Shown here one piece after another: positions 35,519 through 46,829 of a stretch of DNA of 64,000 nucleotides. The DNA comes from Mycoemilia scoparia (lineage: Eukaryota; Kickxellomycota; Kickxellomycetes; Kickxellales; Kickxellaceae). The notes beneath the pieces were generated by a model. It was not told where the DNA came from and ran no database searches. It was given only the letters and a program-made list of their open reading frames with translations. The first letter of the stretch is position 1, and every line of letters starts with the position of its first letter. A program made the position numbers and the translations under genes. The DNA lies in assembly GCA_027575805.1 (NCBI GenBank), contig JANBPU010000026.1:62001-126000 (forward strand). Direction: 5' to 3'.

Positions 35519-37571
35519 TTACACTGATATTTCAACCATCTTGGTCAAGAACTCAAGGTTGGAGCATTTAGTCAAGTATTTCTTTATCATTGATTTTGTT
35601 GAAGGCGTGCATGACTTCTCCGTTAACCACGAGGTTGTACATGTCTGAAGATCCCGTAAAAACTCGTCGTGGTGCATTGTCCAGTCTAAATCTAATGGTG
35701 AAGTTCAAAAGGGCGTTTTAGTGTATATTTTACAAAGCATGGTGTATGTATCTATGGCACTTCAAGAGCTTGGTGTTGGTTATTCTGAGACACTTACCAA
35801 TATCTGCACCAAATGCGTCCAGGAATCTCCTTTTCATGGCACTCGTTACTTCTGCAAATGAGAGCCAGCTTTCAGCCTTTATAGTAAGCAACCATGTGGA
35901 TCTAGTCCCTACAAATTCGCCAGAGTATGATATGGTGTGATATTGTACAGCATTATAAGGCATGATCCAAGTTTGTCAGGGCAGTTGAAAACTTACTTGA
36001 ATAAAGTACAATCTCCACTGGCGAATATGTCAACGAAGGGATAGAGAATATAAATTGGTTGCTAGACAGGCATATCTTATTGCGCAGAGAGCTATGTGCA
36101 AATACCAAGATTTTAGCTGTAGGGCATGGCGAAGATTCATTAGCGATCAAGTGTAAAATAGACAGAAATGGGTTCTCGAATTTTGACCCAATTATCTTAT
36201 CACCAAATTCACATGCAACTCCCGGGACCCATTTTTGTCTAAGCTTATGTGAAATCTGGCTATGTTCTACCCAAATTTCAAACCTTGTTTGTGCTGGGAA
36301 AAAGCAGAACTTTTGAAATAATAGGAAGATGCAGCACAGGCCTCTTTGTCATTTACTGCGACGGTGCATGTACTCAGTACCAAAATTTGGCATACAATGA
36401 GTTGAGGATTTTGGTAAGGGGATATGGGTGTAGCGGTTTATATACACTTACGCCGCAATATTGTCGCAAATGATAAAGTCAAGTAGCCAGGAGGTCAGCT
36501 CCAAGTTTAGTGAATCCGATGATGTAGATTTGGATGATAAGGGCACTTGGAGTATAAACTTATTCTTGAGTGGCATGTTTGTGTTTGTCCGAAACTAGAA
36601 TGGCCGCATAAATTAATGGGTGTAAAATAAATTGCTGAGAAGTGCAATGCCACACAGATACGATAAGAAGGTGCTAGAGACAATATAGTACCTGTAGATT
36701 TCTCCTTAGAAATTCCCATGATGTGTCGTTGAGGTTCCGTCCGTGCACATCCTTGTTATCCGAGACGGGCATGATGAAATCCAGAGTATCAAGCCAGGTC
36801 TTGTCAATGGGCACAATGTACTCTGATGGCAAATTGGCTGCACAGGTAAAATGACATTTGTCGATTAGTTGGCGAGATTGCGTGACACTATACAGCTGCA
36901 TCTATACTAATAGTATGTCTAACCTGTAAATGGGAGGCCCTGTTCATTTCTAAACTCGAAATAAACAAACACGTGCCACGGCAAGGTTGTTAGCGGTGGC
37001 ACTGGTGCCAAGATTCGGCTTATACACAAAAGTCACAAAGCTGGTCAGAATCAAAGGTACAGCAGATAGTTTATGCAGCTGCTAAGGTTTGATGCAGAAA
37101 GTGCTGGTACCTTCCAACAGGACATCTCTCGATGTCGCCTTTCCACATGTAGTAGCCTTTGCTCCTATCCTCTTCCAAAGAACCATTGTATGTGGTGGGG
37201 ACAAATTCGACTTTTGCTAAGAGGAATGGGCAAGGATGTCAGTAAATAACCAGTGGTGGCTTAGTAAAGACAAATCAGCGTAAATTTCGGGATTCTTACC
37301 TTGCCAGCCATCATGAAATCTGAAGACAGGAACATGGGAAATGCGTATTTCAACATTGCGGCTCGGAATTAGATCCCCGCAGGCTTTTGTTGAAGTTCCA
37401 GTAGTGAAAGTGAGATGGCTAGGCACACAGGAGGTGGCATCGGGACAGAGAGTGGTATAAGAGCAGGGGAAGTACGGCTCCTCCTTCTGCCAATCTCGGC
37501 ACTTTGCATCTAAAGTAAGAGCGACTGCTGCACAGACATTTACCAAATTGTTCTCTATGCCCTATCGACAT
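35519..37571 (-). CDS. Unrecognised nine-exon gene
   Basis: Exons on the minus strand: 37571-37544, 37509-37300, 37216-37111, 37018-36924, 36837-36692, 36594-36452, 36343-35997, 35908-35798, 35691-35519; every phase agrees, 452 aa. The N-terminal part is Cys-rich (AKCRDWQKEE, PCSYTTLC, ATSCVP). It then has strand-like segments (RNVEIRISHVPVFRFHDGW, AKVEFVPTTYNGSLEE, WHVFVYFEFRNEQGLPF) and helical C-terminal blocks (WLSFAEVTSAMKRRFLDAFG, EFLRDLQTC). No signal peptide or catalytic motif is seen. The first intron would be only 34 nt, and the acceptor before exon 7 (CAAAG) is weak, so exons 1 and 7 are the least certain. I do not recognise the family. Confidence 0.55.
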
Positions 37572-37652
37572 ATCACCACAACTTTAGCTTGCTTGAATAG
37601 AGGTTGTGGTAGTAAGCGCGTGGTTGCCATCAATGGGTGCTGAACAGGCATT

Positions 37653-37907
37653 TCACGATTGACAAAGTCTCACCTGATTTTGTACTTGTTCTTGTTTATG
37701 CACCTTTGCATCCTCAAGGGCTCTTAGTATCTCCCTAATATGAAACACCAAATGTTCGTACAGTTTAGCCATAACATTTACATATTCCTTACTTTTATCG
37801 CCACAGGCCTTGCTGTCAAGAAAAACCACGCAATTGGTGACAGTATGGCCCACTCAGACACACCGGCCATCTACTAACCTCCGGAATTCGTTTTTATGCT
37901 GAGCCAT
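37653..37907 (-). CDS. Possible small two-exon protein, 62 aa
   Basis: Exons 37907-37879 and 37812-37653 join in frame: MAQHKNEFR, then a Lys/Glu-rich helix (VNVMAKLYEHLVFHIREILRA). A GTGAGA donor at 37667 could lead to further coding sequence instead of the stop at 37653. It lies just upstream of, and on the same strand as, the nine-exon gene; it could be an alternative 5' part of it, although the phases do not match. Helical amphipathic character is the only support. Confidence 0.35.
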
Positions 37908-38043
37908 TACTCAATTCTACACAAGTGTGGCTTGATAGATCATGGTGGCAAACAAAGATATAATGAAGATGTGTACGGAACTATAGAAATAACCAAGATT
38001 CGAGCTGCCATATTTTATGGGTTCTGGTTGTAGGAGAAAAGTG

Positions 38044-38222
38044 AAATCTGTAGTAGATATCTGTATGTGGCATACAGCTACCTCCATAGGAGTAATAAAA
38101 TGCTTAATCATCAAATCTGTAGTAGATATCTAATTTGGTAAGCACAGTTTTTAGTGTATGTGGCATACAGCTACCTCCATATGAGCAATAAATGCTTAAT
38201 CATCGAAACTGGTAGTAGATTT
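38044..38222. repeat. Tandem repeat family R2, second locus
   Basis: Two copies of the unit tgtatgtggcatacagct + acctccata(g/t)gag(t/c)aataaa + gcttaatcatc, each linked to an aa(a/t)ctgtagtagat(a/t)tct block. The unit is the same as at 12.7-12.9 kb but the linker differs. Confidence 0.8.
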
Positions 38223-39401
38223 CTGGCAGAGTCCCCTTGACGAGACAAAAATAATAATGTATCTACATTTATAATAGGTGATTCGGCCCCTTTCTTGGTG
38301 GGCAATCTTGACTTGCAAAGGGCGAATGCGGAGAATCAAATGAATAAATTTATTGAAATAAAACTACAAAATATATTTGAATAATGCTTATGTACAAATA
38401 GTTTATGAAGTTGGTCGATAGGCAGGCTCTGGTGATTGAATTAGTGTGCAAGTTTTAGGCTTGGGTTTTGGTAAGGATATATCATTTATTCGTGTTGATG
38501 AGCGATTAGACTGCTCCATTGCGATGATGGCGGAAAAGAACCGTGACTGGAAAATCACATCCAGAATTGTCCTCGGACTTCATTGCAGCGAGCATAATAG
38601 CAAGGAGCCTAGTAGAGCGTGGAGGGAACTTTTACCACAAGATCGAATGTCTATTTCAAGGTTACCCGGGTGGCCTATGTCTATGCTGGAGATAGAGTGT
38701 TCTTTTAAAAGGTAGAGATGTATGCCAGTGGAGAAAGAGTGTGTAGCCTAGATGAGCGCAGAAATGTGGAAAATAATAACATTGGTCTGAGAGTGGGCAG
38801 GAGGGCAACTTTAAATAAGAATTCGCTGGGTGAAAGGATCACTAAGGGCTTTCCGGAAAAGAATCAAAGATTCGCACAAATCCCGCTAAAGGAATTATCC
38901 CATTAATGCATAGTGGCAACAAAAGCAAATGCACATGTGGGGGAGTACCGGACCAGAGCACTTTGGGTTCGGGTGGCAACTCCTGCACACACAATTGCCA
39001 GAAGCCAAGCCTAGAAAGAAGCTTGGTAGGGCCGTGAACCAAACGCTGGTTGGGCCGAATGATGTGGCGGCCCGGTATGCATATCCCTTATTCACACCCG
39101 AGCCTCTCTTCGGAAGCCTTCGTTGCAAGCCATCGGAATCATGCCCCAAGCTTGGCCATTGTCCTGGAGGACATATAATCTATTAAGTTTGAGAAAACAG
39201 ATACCCCGCTGATAAATTAATTGAGGGCTGGGTGAATAGCCCATTGTCCTCGTCTGGCCTGCTTGCCTTCTCGCATAGGTACTGGAGAGATGCATTTTGC
39301 CTTCTTGGGCGGTTAGAAATAACCTTTCAATCAGAGTTGGGATGAGGAATGCGCTCTACTATCACAGTCTTATGCACGGCTTTGTGCTGTTTAATGCTAG
39401 C

Positions 39402-39504
39402 ATATGGATCATAATTTTTGAAGGGTGACTTTTGGTGGCCACCGATTATAGGGGCAATTACAATTGATTAGCAAATGGTCACCCTTCAAAAATAGCTACA
39501 TATA
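39402..39504 (+). mobile_element. TIR element copy 4 (MITE-like)
   Basis: About 103 bp in forward orientation: TATGGATCATAATTTTTGAA at the left, GGTCACCCTTCAAAAATAGC at the right, TA on both flanks. The core GGTGGCCACCGATTATAGGGG follows the left repeat (first 20 bases are given in the coordinates above). Confidence 0.85.
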
Positions 39505-39929
39505 TGACCAGCAGTTCTGGATGCTGGGCGAAAAGAATTGGCGGCAACTATATAAATATTCAAACATAATTTTTGTGTGGGATGGATGCCGAATCATCCA
39601 TCATCAGCCCAACCACTCCACATAATATGAATGGCGATCATTAAGACCTTTTAATTGTAAAGGATAAGGCATGCTGCAACTCTTACTCTTTATTTTATCG
39701 CCATGGATATAAGACACCTGGCAGATAGTTCTAATAGTACCCAAAGGATCCCATCTCGACATGTTGAGGAGATTAGGGTGATCTGTCCCATACATTGCCT
39801 ACTAGAGCTCATAAGAGAGATATTTTTCAATAAACACACACCCCACTGCTTTTGCTGGTGGCATAAATCATCGTGGAACTGCATATTCGTTAGAAGTCTT
39901 CGCTATTAGAAATATACTGTTGCAGAACA

Positions 39930-41397
39930 ATGGACTCCAAAGACGTCATTAAGACCCCAAGCGAGCTGTGAGTGGCTGTTTTGTTATCAAGCTGGAACTG
40001 ACTTGACAATCGGGATGTTACCAAAGGCTATATGGTCAAAGTTCACAAGACCTTAGGCAAAATTGGTCCCAGGAGTTGCATATGGATTGGCTGGTAACTG
40101 GGCCAAAATATGAGGACCCGCTTTGTCTATCTCATGCCTGGTCACTAGAGAAATCTTGCCATATGCCTTATATGTATCTATTTTGCTTTCTTTCAATTTA
40201 TAGCAAAAGCCATGAACACATAATTAAAGTTTATACAAGAACTGGCGACAAAGGTATGGTGTACACGCAAGATCTGCACTTTACTACTAGACATCTTTAT
40301 CAAACTGCCTTGTCGCATTATTAATACGGGATTCCGGAATTCTGGTTTTGTTCTATAGGCAATTCATCGCTGTACACTGGCGAACGTCGCTCCAAAAATG
40401 ATCCGGTATTCGAAGCACTCGGAGCTACGGACGAGCTTTCTTCAACAATTGGGTAAGCTAAGGTGTCTTCAAACTTCGGAATATTGCCACAAGTATTCTA
40501 GGCCATACATTTCGAAAGATAACGTATTTCTGACCCTTGATGTACTATATTCAGGTTGGCCATTGCACACTTGGAAGGTGTCGACAAGACCGCCGAGTTG
40601 TCGAAGCAGCTACAGTTTATCCAGTGCATGCTGCAGGATGTTGGATCCAACATCGCCACGCCTATCTCATCAAAAAGCGATGTCAAAAAAGGTAAGATGG
40701 GATTGTCATATATCATCATATCCTCATTTCAACTGTGTGCTCTAGATCTGAAATCGTCTGCCTCTAGCATCCACTAACTGACATAGCGCCTTCTTATTTC
40801 CTAAAACCCTTAAAGACCAAACCCGCTTTGATCCTGATGGCGCTGCGGTTACCGAGCTGGAAGGGTGGATAGATGAACTTATGCCTAAACTGCCCTCGCA
40901 CCGTCACTTTATACTCCCAGTAAGCACAGAGTCACATAAAACATTAACTTGAGTTTTTACTGCTGCTTCACAAATACCCGAAAATCTCATGAGTTATGGT
41001 GGCTGGTCAAGCCAGCAACAAAAGCCACATTCCATTTTGTTCCAAACTAACACTGTACAACAAATGGATCAATGCATTTCGTTTAGTCTGGAGGTCTGGC
41101 TGCATCCACTCTGCATGTTGCGCGCACAGTGTGCCGTCGTGCCGAGAGAGCCATTATTCCGCTACTTGGCGAGGTTGATGACAGCGCCTTCGCCTATGTG
41201 AACCGGTAAGTTTCTCAATCAAAGGTACCCATTCCAACATTTTCCTAATAAATAACACTTTTATGCTTTTGTGTTTCCATGCCAGTTTAAGCGATTATCT
41301 GTTTGTTGCCTCCCGCTTTGCAGCAATGGCCACAGGGCATACCGAAAACGTATATATAAGACCCAAGCCCAAGCCCAGGCAGCCCGATGCCATCTAA
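39930..41397 (+). CDS. MMAB: ATP:cob(I)alamin adenosyltransferase (PduO/MMAB type)
   Basis: Seven exons, 39930-39967, 40204-40253, 40359-40452, 40555-40691, 40816-40919, 41087-41205, 41286-41397; 217 aa. It makes adenosylcobalamin, the cofactor of methylmalonyl-CoA mutase. Family signatures: [10 protein letters not shown] followed by SSLYTGERR at the N-terminus (ATP site), [57 protein letters not shown] and [13 protein letters not shown]. Only about 19 residues precede the catalytic core and they do not look like a mitochondrial presequence, unlike animal MMAB, although an unseen upstream exon is possible. It is adjacent to an O-methyltransferase with no functional link apparent. Confidence 0.94.
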
Positions 41398-41645
41398 AAA
41401 CTCTGGGTTTAAAAGCACATTATCTGCCGAGGGTTAGGCTTGGATATGTAATTTGGCTAGCTGAATGATAAGGGACTTGTTCCTAGTCCTCACTTTCTCA
41501 CTCCCACTCCCACTCCCATAACCAGCTGATTGATATTTAGATACAACTGTATTTCATTATGCATGTTTTTAATGCAAGTATGTAGTACCCAGTAATTGTC
41601 ACAAATTTGCTACTAGCAGACTGTTGCATACTTGTTGGTTTAGAG

Positions 41646-42867
41646 ATGCTGTCGTTGTTTATTCATAATAAATTGGCTATTCGTAAATCAGCAAGGCTGG
41701 CTGCTACATCTAAAATTGCTACTGCTTTCTTGGCTCGCAACTATGCAACTAAGAAGCTCCTGATATCCAGCGAAATGCACTCGTATAGCAATTCCATGAG
41801 CAATCTAGACGAGCCTCCCCATCTGTCGGCGGTGTACAGCAAAACAATGGACAAATACCGCGGCGCAAATAAGATGATATCCCCTCTTCAAGGTCGCATG
41901 ATCTCTTGGCTTGTTGGGAGTTTGGGTTGCAAGCAGATCCTGGAGCTAGGAAGCTTCACTGGATACTCTGCCCTATGGATGGCAGAGGGAATTTACAACA
42001 AACATGGTTCTAAGGACAGCCAAATGTGCCACATCTGGACTTGCGAAAGGGTCAAATCGATAGCAGAAATTGCTGAAAGAAATATTGAGAATGGGGGAGC
42101 ATCTGACCTTATAACAGTGATCCCTAAAGAGGCTATAGACGTGTAAGTTTGTTTGTTTGTGTAGTCTGCATTTCTGTGCTTCTATGATCATTGGCTTCGA
42201 GATCTTGTTTACCCTATAGCTGATGTTTAACCTCTAGACTTGTCTTGGGTTTTTGATATTTTAGGCTGAATGAGTGGGATGTGTCAAAGAAACTCGATCT
42301 AATCTTCATTGGTAAATTCTTAGCTGGCATTTTGGGCCGAAATTCATTATCACATGATGAGCTCAATAAACATAAAACCAACCAACGTCTTCTTGCCTAC
42401 TAGACGCAAACAAATCGGGATATATAAAATATCTTGATGCAATAATTGAACGAGGCTTGCTGGCCGACAATGGGTTGATACTTGTCGATAATGGTAGGCT
42501 ATTATTTTCTACGAAATATGGATCATAATTTTTGAAGGGTGACTTTTGGTGGCCAACGATTAAAGGGGGAACTACAGCCAAATGAGCGATCACCATCTGT
42601 TAGTAGATGGTCAACCTTCAAAAATAGTCACCCATATGGCCAAGCCATTCTCACTAATGCTTGAATCATTATTTCTTTGTAGTCCTGTTCCGTGGCAAGG
42701 TTGTGGATGTCAGCGCTGAAAGGACTTCTGGTGATACCTCCAAGCCCATATGGAAAACAGCGAGGGACATAGACGCATTTAATAGACATGTTTTCGAACA
42801 TCCAAAAGTCAAAGCGCTGATGCTTCCTATATTTGATGGACTGACACTAATCAACCTCAAAAAATAA
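41646..42867 (+). CDS. Cation-dependent O-methyltransferase (CCoAOMT/COMTD1-like)
   Basis: Four exons, 41646-42142, 42265-42311, 42404-42493, 42683-42867; 272 aa. The class I SAM-methyltransferase fold shows the SAM loop ILELGSFTGYSALWMAEG, the metal-site Asp in LIFIDANKSGYIKYL, and ILVDNVLFRGKVVD. It ends with ALMLPIFDGLTLINLKK, all typical of the CCoAOMT family. The first about 35 residues are basic and hydroxylated (KSARLAATSKIATAFLARNY), consistent with a mitochondrial or membrane targeting leader. The substrate is probably a small catechol-like molecule, but none can be named. Intron 3 contains a MITE. Confidence 0.9.
42516..42637 (+). mobile_element. TIR element copy 5, inside O-methyltransferase intron 3
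   Basis: About 122 bp, the best preserved copy: TATGGATCATAATTTTTGAA on the left, CTTCAAAAATAGTCACCCA on the right, TA flanks. The interior has ACAGCCAAATGAGCGATCAC then the TTAGTAGATGG block. Confidence 0.9.
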
Positions 42868-43096
42868 AGCATGCAAGGTATGTCCCATAAACAGCTATTC
42901 ATAAACCACATTTCCAAAATAGATCCTTTATAAGTTTTGTCCAATCAATTGCATTGTTGGTTAACCTTTTTCTACATTTAGTTTTAATACTTGGGGGTAA
43001 CTATTTATTTCTTTTTCAAAGATAATGTTACTGTTTGATATCGTAAACTAAATGTGCTGATTTATACACAGGTTCTATATAGCGGAGTTGGCAACA

Positions 43097-43500
43097 ATGT
43101 CAGAGAAAAAGGAGAACAAGATTCTTTCTGAGCAAGAAAAGGCCGCAAAAATGAACCTGCTTAAGGATGACGATGAATTCGAAGAGTTTGAAAAGCAAGG
43201 TTAGTAAAGGTGTTTTGAACTTGATTATTATTACTATAAAAAATAGCTTTGTCCACCAGGATAAGTGCTTACACCACGATCACCATAAATCTTATAGACT
43301 GGGGAGAAGAATCCAAAGACAAACAAGATCCATCACTTTGGGATTTTGACTGGGAGAAAACAATTGCTGATGATGAATTCTCCAAGCTGTTAAAGTAGGT
43401 ATAAGATATTATGTAAAATACCTTGAGCTGATACTATCAACACAGGCTGACTTTGGCATGGGCTTCATATTGTAGAAAGGAACTAGAAAAATCAAAGTAG
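43097..43500 (+). CDS. SEM1: 26S proteasome/TREX-2 subunit Sem1 (Dss1)
   Basis: Three exons, 43097-43199, 43298-43394, 43476-43500; 74 aa. It is an intrinsically disordered acidic protein of the proteasome lid, TREX-2 and BRCA2-type complexes. Two acidic/aromatic interaction motifs are visible: DDDEFEEFEKQDW and SLWDFDWEKTIADDEFS, followed by the C-terminal helix LLKKELEKSK. The length and the Trp/Phe spacing match the family. Confidence 0.95.
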
Positions 43501-44898
43501 TCGAGTACATGGCCACTCCTCAAATTTCCAATATTTAAAAAGTGTTCTTAATAGCATCCCTCTTTACTCAAGAAAAAGTTAAAAGAATATAACCTTGAAT
43601 CGTTTGTTGCTTTTTCTTCGTGCTACTCTCTTGGTAATAGCACAGGAAAACATGTATGGTTATTTTTAAAGGGTAGCTGTTTGCCAATAAGCTGCGGTTA
43701 CACATTTGGCTGTGATCACTTCTCTATAATCGCTGATCACCAAAAAACACCCTTCAAGCATTGTCACTCAAGTTGTGGCAAAAAAAAGGACCATAAGATC
43801 ACATTAGGCCTGGTTAATATGGACCCTGGATTGGTGGAGATCACGAATTTAATTTCCATTTTTCCAGCCAAACAGATTTCGTGAATTGCAGTCCAAAAAA
43901 ACCTATTTTCAATCCGATAGTACACTCATAAGTGGCGTATTATGGGCTTGGTAGTATGAATCTCGCTAAACCCGTAAAAGCTGGCCAATATGATTTCAGT
44001 ATAAAAGCTAAAACAGTTTTCGCTCCGTATGCATATTGGCTGAGCGCATTATGAAATTCACGTCATTGGATCAAGAAGCGAGATCCTCTCCGCAGTTGTT
44101 TAATATCTTATCTACAAAAGCCCAAAACGTGCTACACAGGGTCACTTTGTATAGATAAATATCTTTGGAGGAAAATGCAAAAAGTCGCATATTTAAAATG
44201 CCTACAAATGCTAGTGTGATGGGCTACTTGGTTAACCGCGACTTTGAAGAATTTGTCCATGAGATTGATGCCGATCTTGTGACTGGTGGAATGGATTTTG
44301 GATTGATCTCAGACCACACATCCGACCCCGCATGATCCTCCATGTCATGATGGCTTGTCTTGAACTATAGGTCGGACTATGACCTTAACATACCTTTCAT
44401 CGGCTAAAACCATGCACATAGTCGATCCTGCACTATTCAGCAATGCTTGGATTTTGCCAATTCAAAGCAGAAGTCTGGAATATATTTATATGGCTGTAAC
44501 CACAACAACTGTTTCTTCAGAATCAACGTTTACTCTACTCATCTAGTTCTTTACCTTGTATACGATCTACTCTGGATTCCTATCATTTTGACACTCGATC
44601 TTTTTCGCCTGCTCGCTGTGAAAACTCTGGGCAAAAACTTCATAACCTGGAAGGCCGAAGCGTTGCCTTTCTTTTAGCTCATCCGCATAGTTTCTTTTTC
44701 TTATACTCATTAACTCATCTCCAGTTTTGCACTTGTTTAGTTGTTACTCAAAGCTGCATAGAATCACATATAGAGCATTTACTAAAAACTCTCCCTTGTA
44801 AGCTCAACTTCTTTGCTTGCAATATTCCTTTGAGTAATTTATCAGCTTTAAATAGAGGCTGTTTTGTGATTTTTAGCTCAAATAAACGCTAATTTGTA
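43501..44898. other. Intergenic, one diverged MITE
   Basis: About 1.4 kb. A diverged TIR element lies at 43654-43768. A 45-codon ORF at about 44200 and a 76-codon ORF at 44447 are not convincing. Kinase promoter is expected on the right. Confidence 0.5.
43654..43768 (-). mobile_element. TIR element copy 6, diverged
   Basis: Left TATTTTTAAAGGGTAGC and right ACACCCTTCAAGCA are recognisable, with interior TGGCTGTGATCAC...TATAATCGCTG in reverse orientation. The right outer end is eroded. Confidence 0.6.
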
Positions 44899-46377
44899 AT
44901 GAAAAGCACCGATAATCCTCACTATAACCCCCAACTTTCCCCTACTCCGACTTTAACGCAGCAGCCCTCTTCTCGTCATCGCCGCAAGCGATGGTCTATT
45001 CGAGCAACCCAAGGATTTCGAAAGTTTTTTGGTCTCGAAAAGAACGCCAAAGATAATTCAAAGAAACATCATTACCATCATCAGCATCAGCAGCAGCAAC
45101 AACAACAACAACACCCCCACCACCAAAGTCACGATTCGAGGAAAAAGAGCATGTCTTCAATGGAAGATATTGATAACGAGCTGCTTGTCGAGCATGTAGT
45201 CGTTGCAAGCCATTTTTCTCAGTCATCCCATGCATCAGACACCACTCAGGTGGAAGGCGAGCTAGTGCGCTGGGCAGAGTCTGGGTACATAAAGGAGCGC
45301 TATGGGCCAGCTGTCAAAGCAATAGGCCAGGGGACTGGCGGGATTGTCCATCTGCATATCAATGGAAGGAGACAGTTCGCCGTCAAGAAGTTCCAATTCC
45401 CAAACAAAAATGGTGGCGGGCCACGGAATGGCACCCACTCTACCAGCTCAACGAAAATGGAACCAGAAATAACTCCTAGCCAGTGGAAACACCTGCTGGA
45501 CGAAGCCCACTTTTCGCTCTCGCTGCAACATCCTTGCATAATCCATACACTAGAGTTTGTGCGTGAAGCAAACAATAGTGTGTATTCTGTAATGGAGTTC
45601 TGCAACAAAGACCTGTTTGCCGTTATTCAGAGCGCCCCACCAATCCCAGACCATCCGGAGCAAGCCCTGACCGACGAGAGAGCTAGCTTCTTTTTCTACC
45701 AGCTCATCAGCGCTATGGCCTACCTGCACTGCAAAGCACGGGTCACCCACCGCGATATCAAACTTGACAACATATGTGTTGACGACGCTGATGTTATCCG
45801 CGTCATTGATTTTGGGTGCTCGGCGGAATGGCCTGAGGACGAAGTCCCGTTTGCCAACGATGTTTGCGGCTCCAACCCATACATTGCACCTGAAGTTTTC
45901 AAGGTGAGGCACATAAGAAACTATAGCTATGACCCCAGGCCGGTCGACATTTGGGCCATGGCCATTGTGTTCATTGCAATGAAAACTGGGCACTTCCCAT
46001 GGGAGATTGCAACACCAACAGATCCCAACTACAGCCTCTACATTGAGCACCGTGGGAGAGTTATCGACCACTGGGTAAAACCCTCACACCCCGCAAACAA
46101 GCTCATAAAGGATATGCTAAGCATCGATTCTCGTCTGCGCCCGAATATTGAGCAGATCCTCGAGTACGACTGGGTTGATGGCCTCCGAAAGAAATACAGC
46201 GACCACATTAAAGAACCTTCGATGCTAACAAATACCAAAAGCAACTCCATGACCCTGACATCTCAGTCTTCATTTCAAGAGGCCATAATGATGGCGTCTT
46301 CGCCACAAAAGACTCACCATAGCGTAGTTCCTGAATGCAGCTTTCCCGAGTCTCCCATCCAAATATTAAACTACTAG
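44899..46377 (+). CDS. Ser/Thr protein kinase, fungal HAL/NPR-type
   Basis: Single exon, 492 aa. The basic N-terminus (RHRRKRWSIRATQGFRKFFG) is followed by a His/Gln-rich tract (about 55-75) and a Ser-rich linker. The kinase domain (about 130-430) has glycine loop GQGTGG (143), lysine in FAVKKFQ (163), HRDIKLDN (Asp 286), DFG (304) and an APE-like segment IAPEVF. The divergent spacing and the VRVIDFGCSAEW-like context fit the fungal-specific Hal4/Hal5/Npr1 group that controls nutrient and ion transporters at the plasma membrane. The group assignment is by resemblance and could be wrong; kinase activity is well supported. Confidence 0.85.
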   Translation: MKSTDNPHYNPQLSPTPTLTQQPSSRHRRKRWSIRATQGFRKFFGLEKNAKDNSKKHHYHHQHQQQQQQQQHPHHQSHDSRKKSMSSMEDIDNELLVEHVVVASHFSQSSHASDTTQVEGELVRWAESGYIKERYGPAVKAIGQGTGGIVHLHINGRRQFAVKKFQFPNKNGGGPRNGTHSTSSTKMEPEITPSQWKHLLDEAHFSLSLQHPCIIHTLEFVREANNSVYSVMEFCNKDLFAVIQSAPPIPDHPEQALTDERASFFFYQLISAMAYLHCKARVTHRDIKLDNICVDDADVIRVIDFGCSAEWPEDEVPFANDVCGSNPYIAPEVFKVRHIRNYSYDPRPVDIWAMAIVFIAMKTGHFPWEIATPTDPNYSLYIEHRGRVIDHWVKPSHPANKLIKDMLSIDSRLRPNIEQILEYDWVDGLRKKYSDHIKEPSMLTNTKSNSMTLTSQSSFQEAIMMASSPQKTHHSVVPECSFPESPIQILNY

Positions 46378-46829
46378 CTTTCCTGCCCCACACTCCTCAT
46401 GGACTTCTTTTCATTTTCTTACTACTACTACTTTCTGGGTTTTGACTTTAAGCAACCACAAAAACTTTATCTCCTTCAACTTGCTTTTGTTTGTATTTAT
46501 CTGTTTTTTTTCTTCTTCATTTGTACCCATATAAATTGATCCCCTTTTCTTGTGATAATTATTAAACACTTTTGCCTTTGACCATAATAAAATGCTTCTA
46601 TAACATCAATCCCGTGACATGAAAGAAAAGACACCCCGTGCGACTCTGGCCACTAGAACTTGCATCAAATGCCCATAACACCATATTTGTCACCTGTCTT
46701 TTCTTAGGGGGAGGGGGAGACAATACCTGGTCGACACAGAGTAACCACATTACCAATTCCCACTGTGCACGTTTTGCAATAAATATTAGAAGGCTCTATA
46801 ATATCACCACGGTATTAACATACAAACAA
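46378..46829. other. Intergenic, no feature seen
   Basis: About 450 nt; pyrimidine-rich 3' flank of the kinase and promoter of the NUDT19 gene. Confidence 0.5.

Larger units (their letters stand above)
37908..39929. other. Intergenic, repeats and one MITE
   Basis: About 2 kb holding R2 repeats (38044-38222) and a TIR element (39402-39504). ORFs of 89 and 62 codons at 38446-38906 and a GC-richer patch at 38900-39180 have no recognised product. Confidence 0.5.

Noticed and set aside
38446..38906. Two ORFs of 89 and 62 codons
   Set aside because: No recognisable product; kept only as part of an orphan tract finding.
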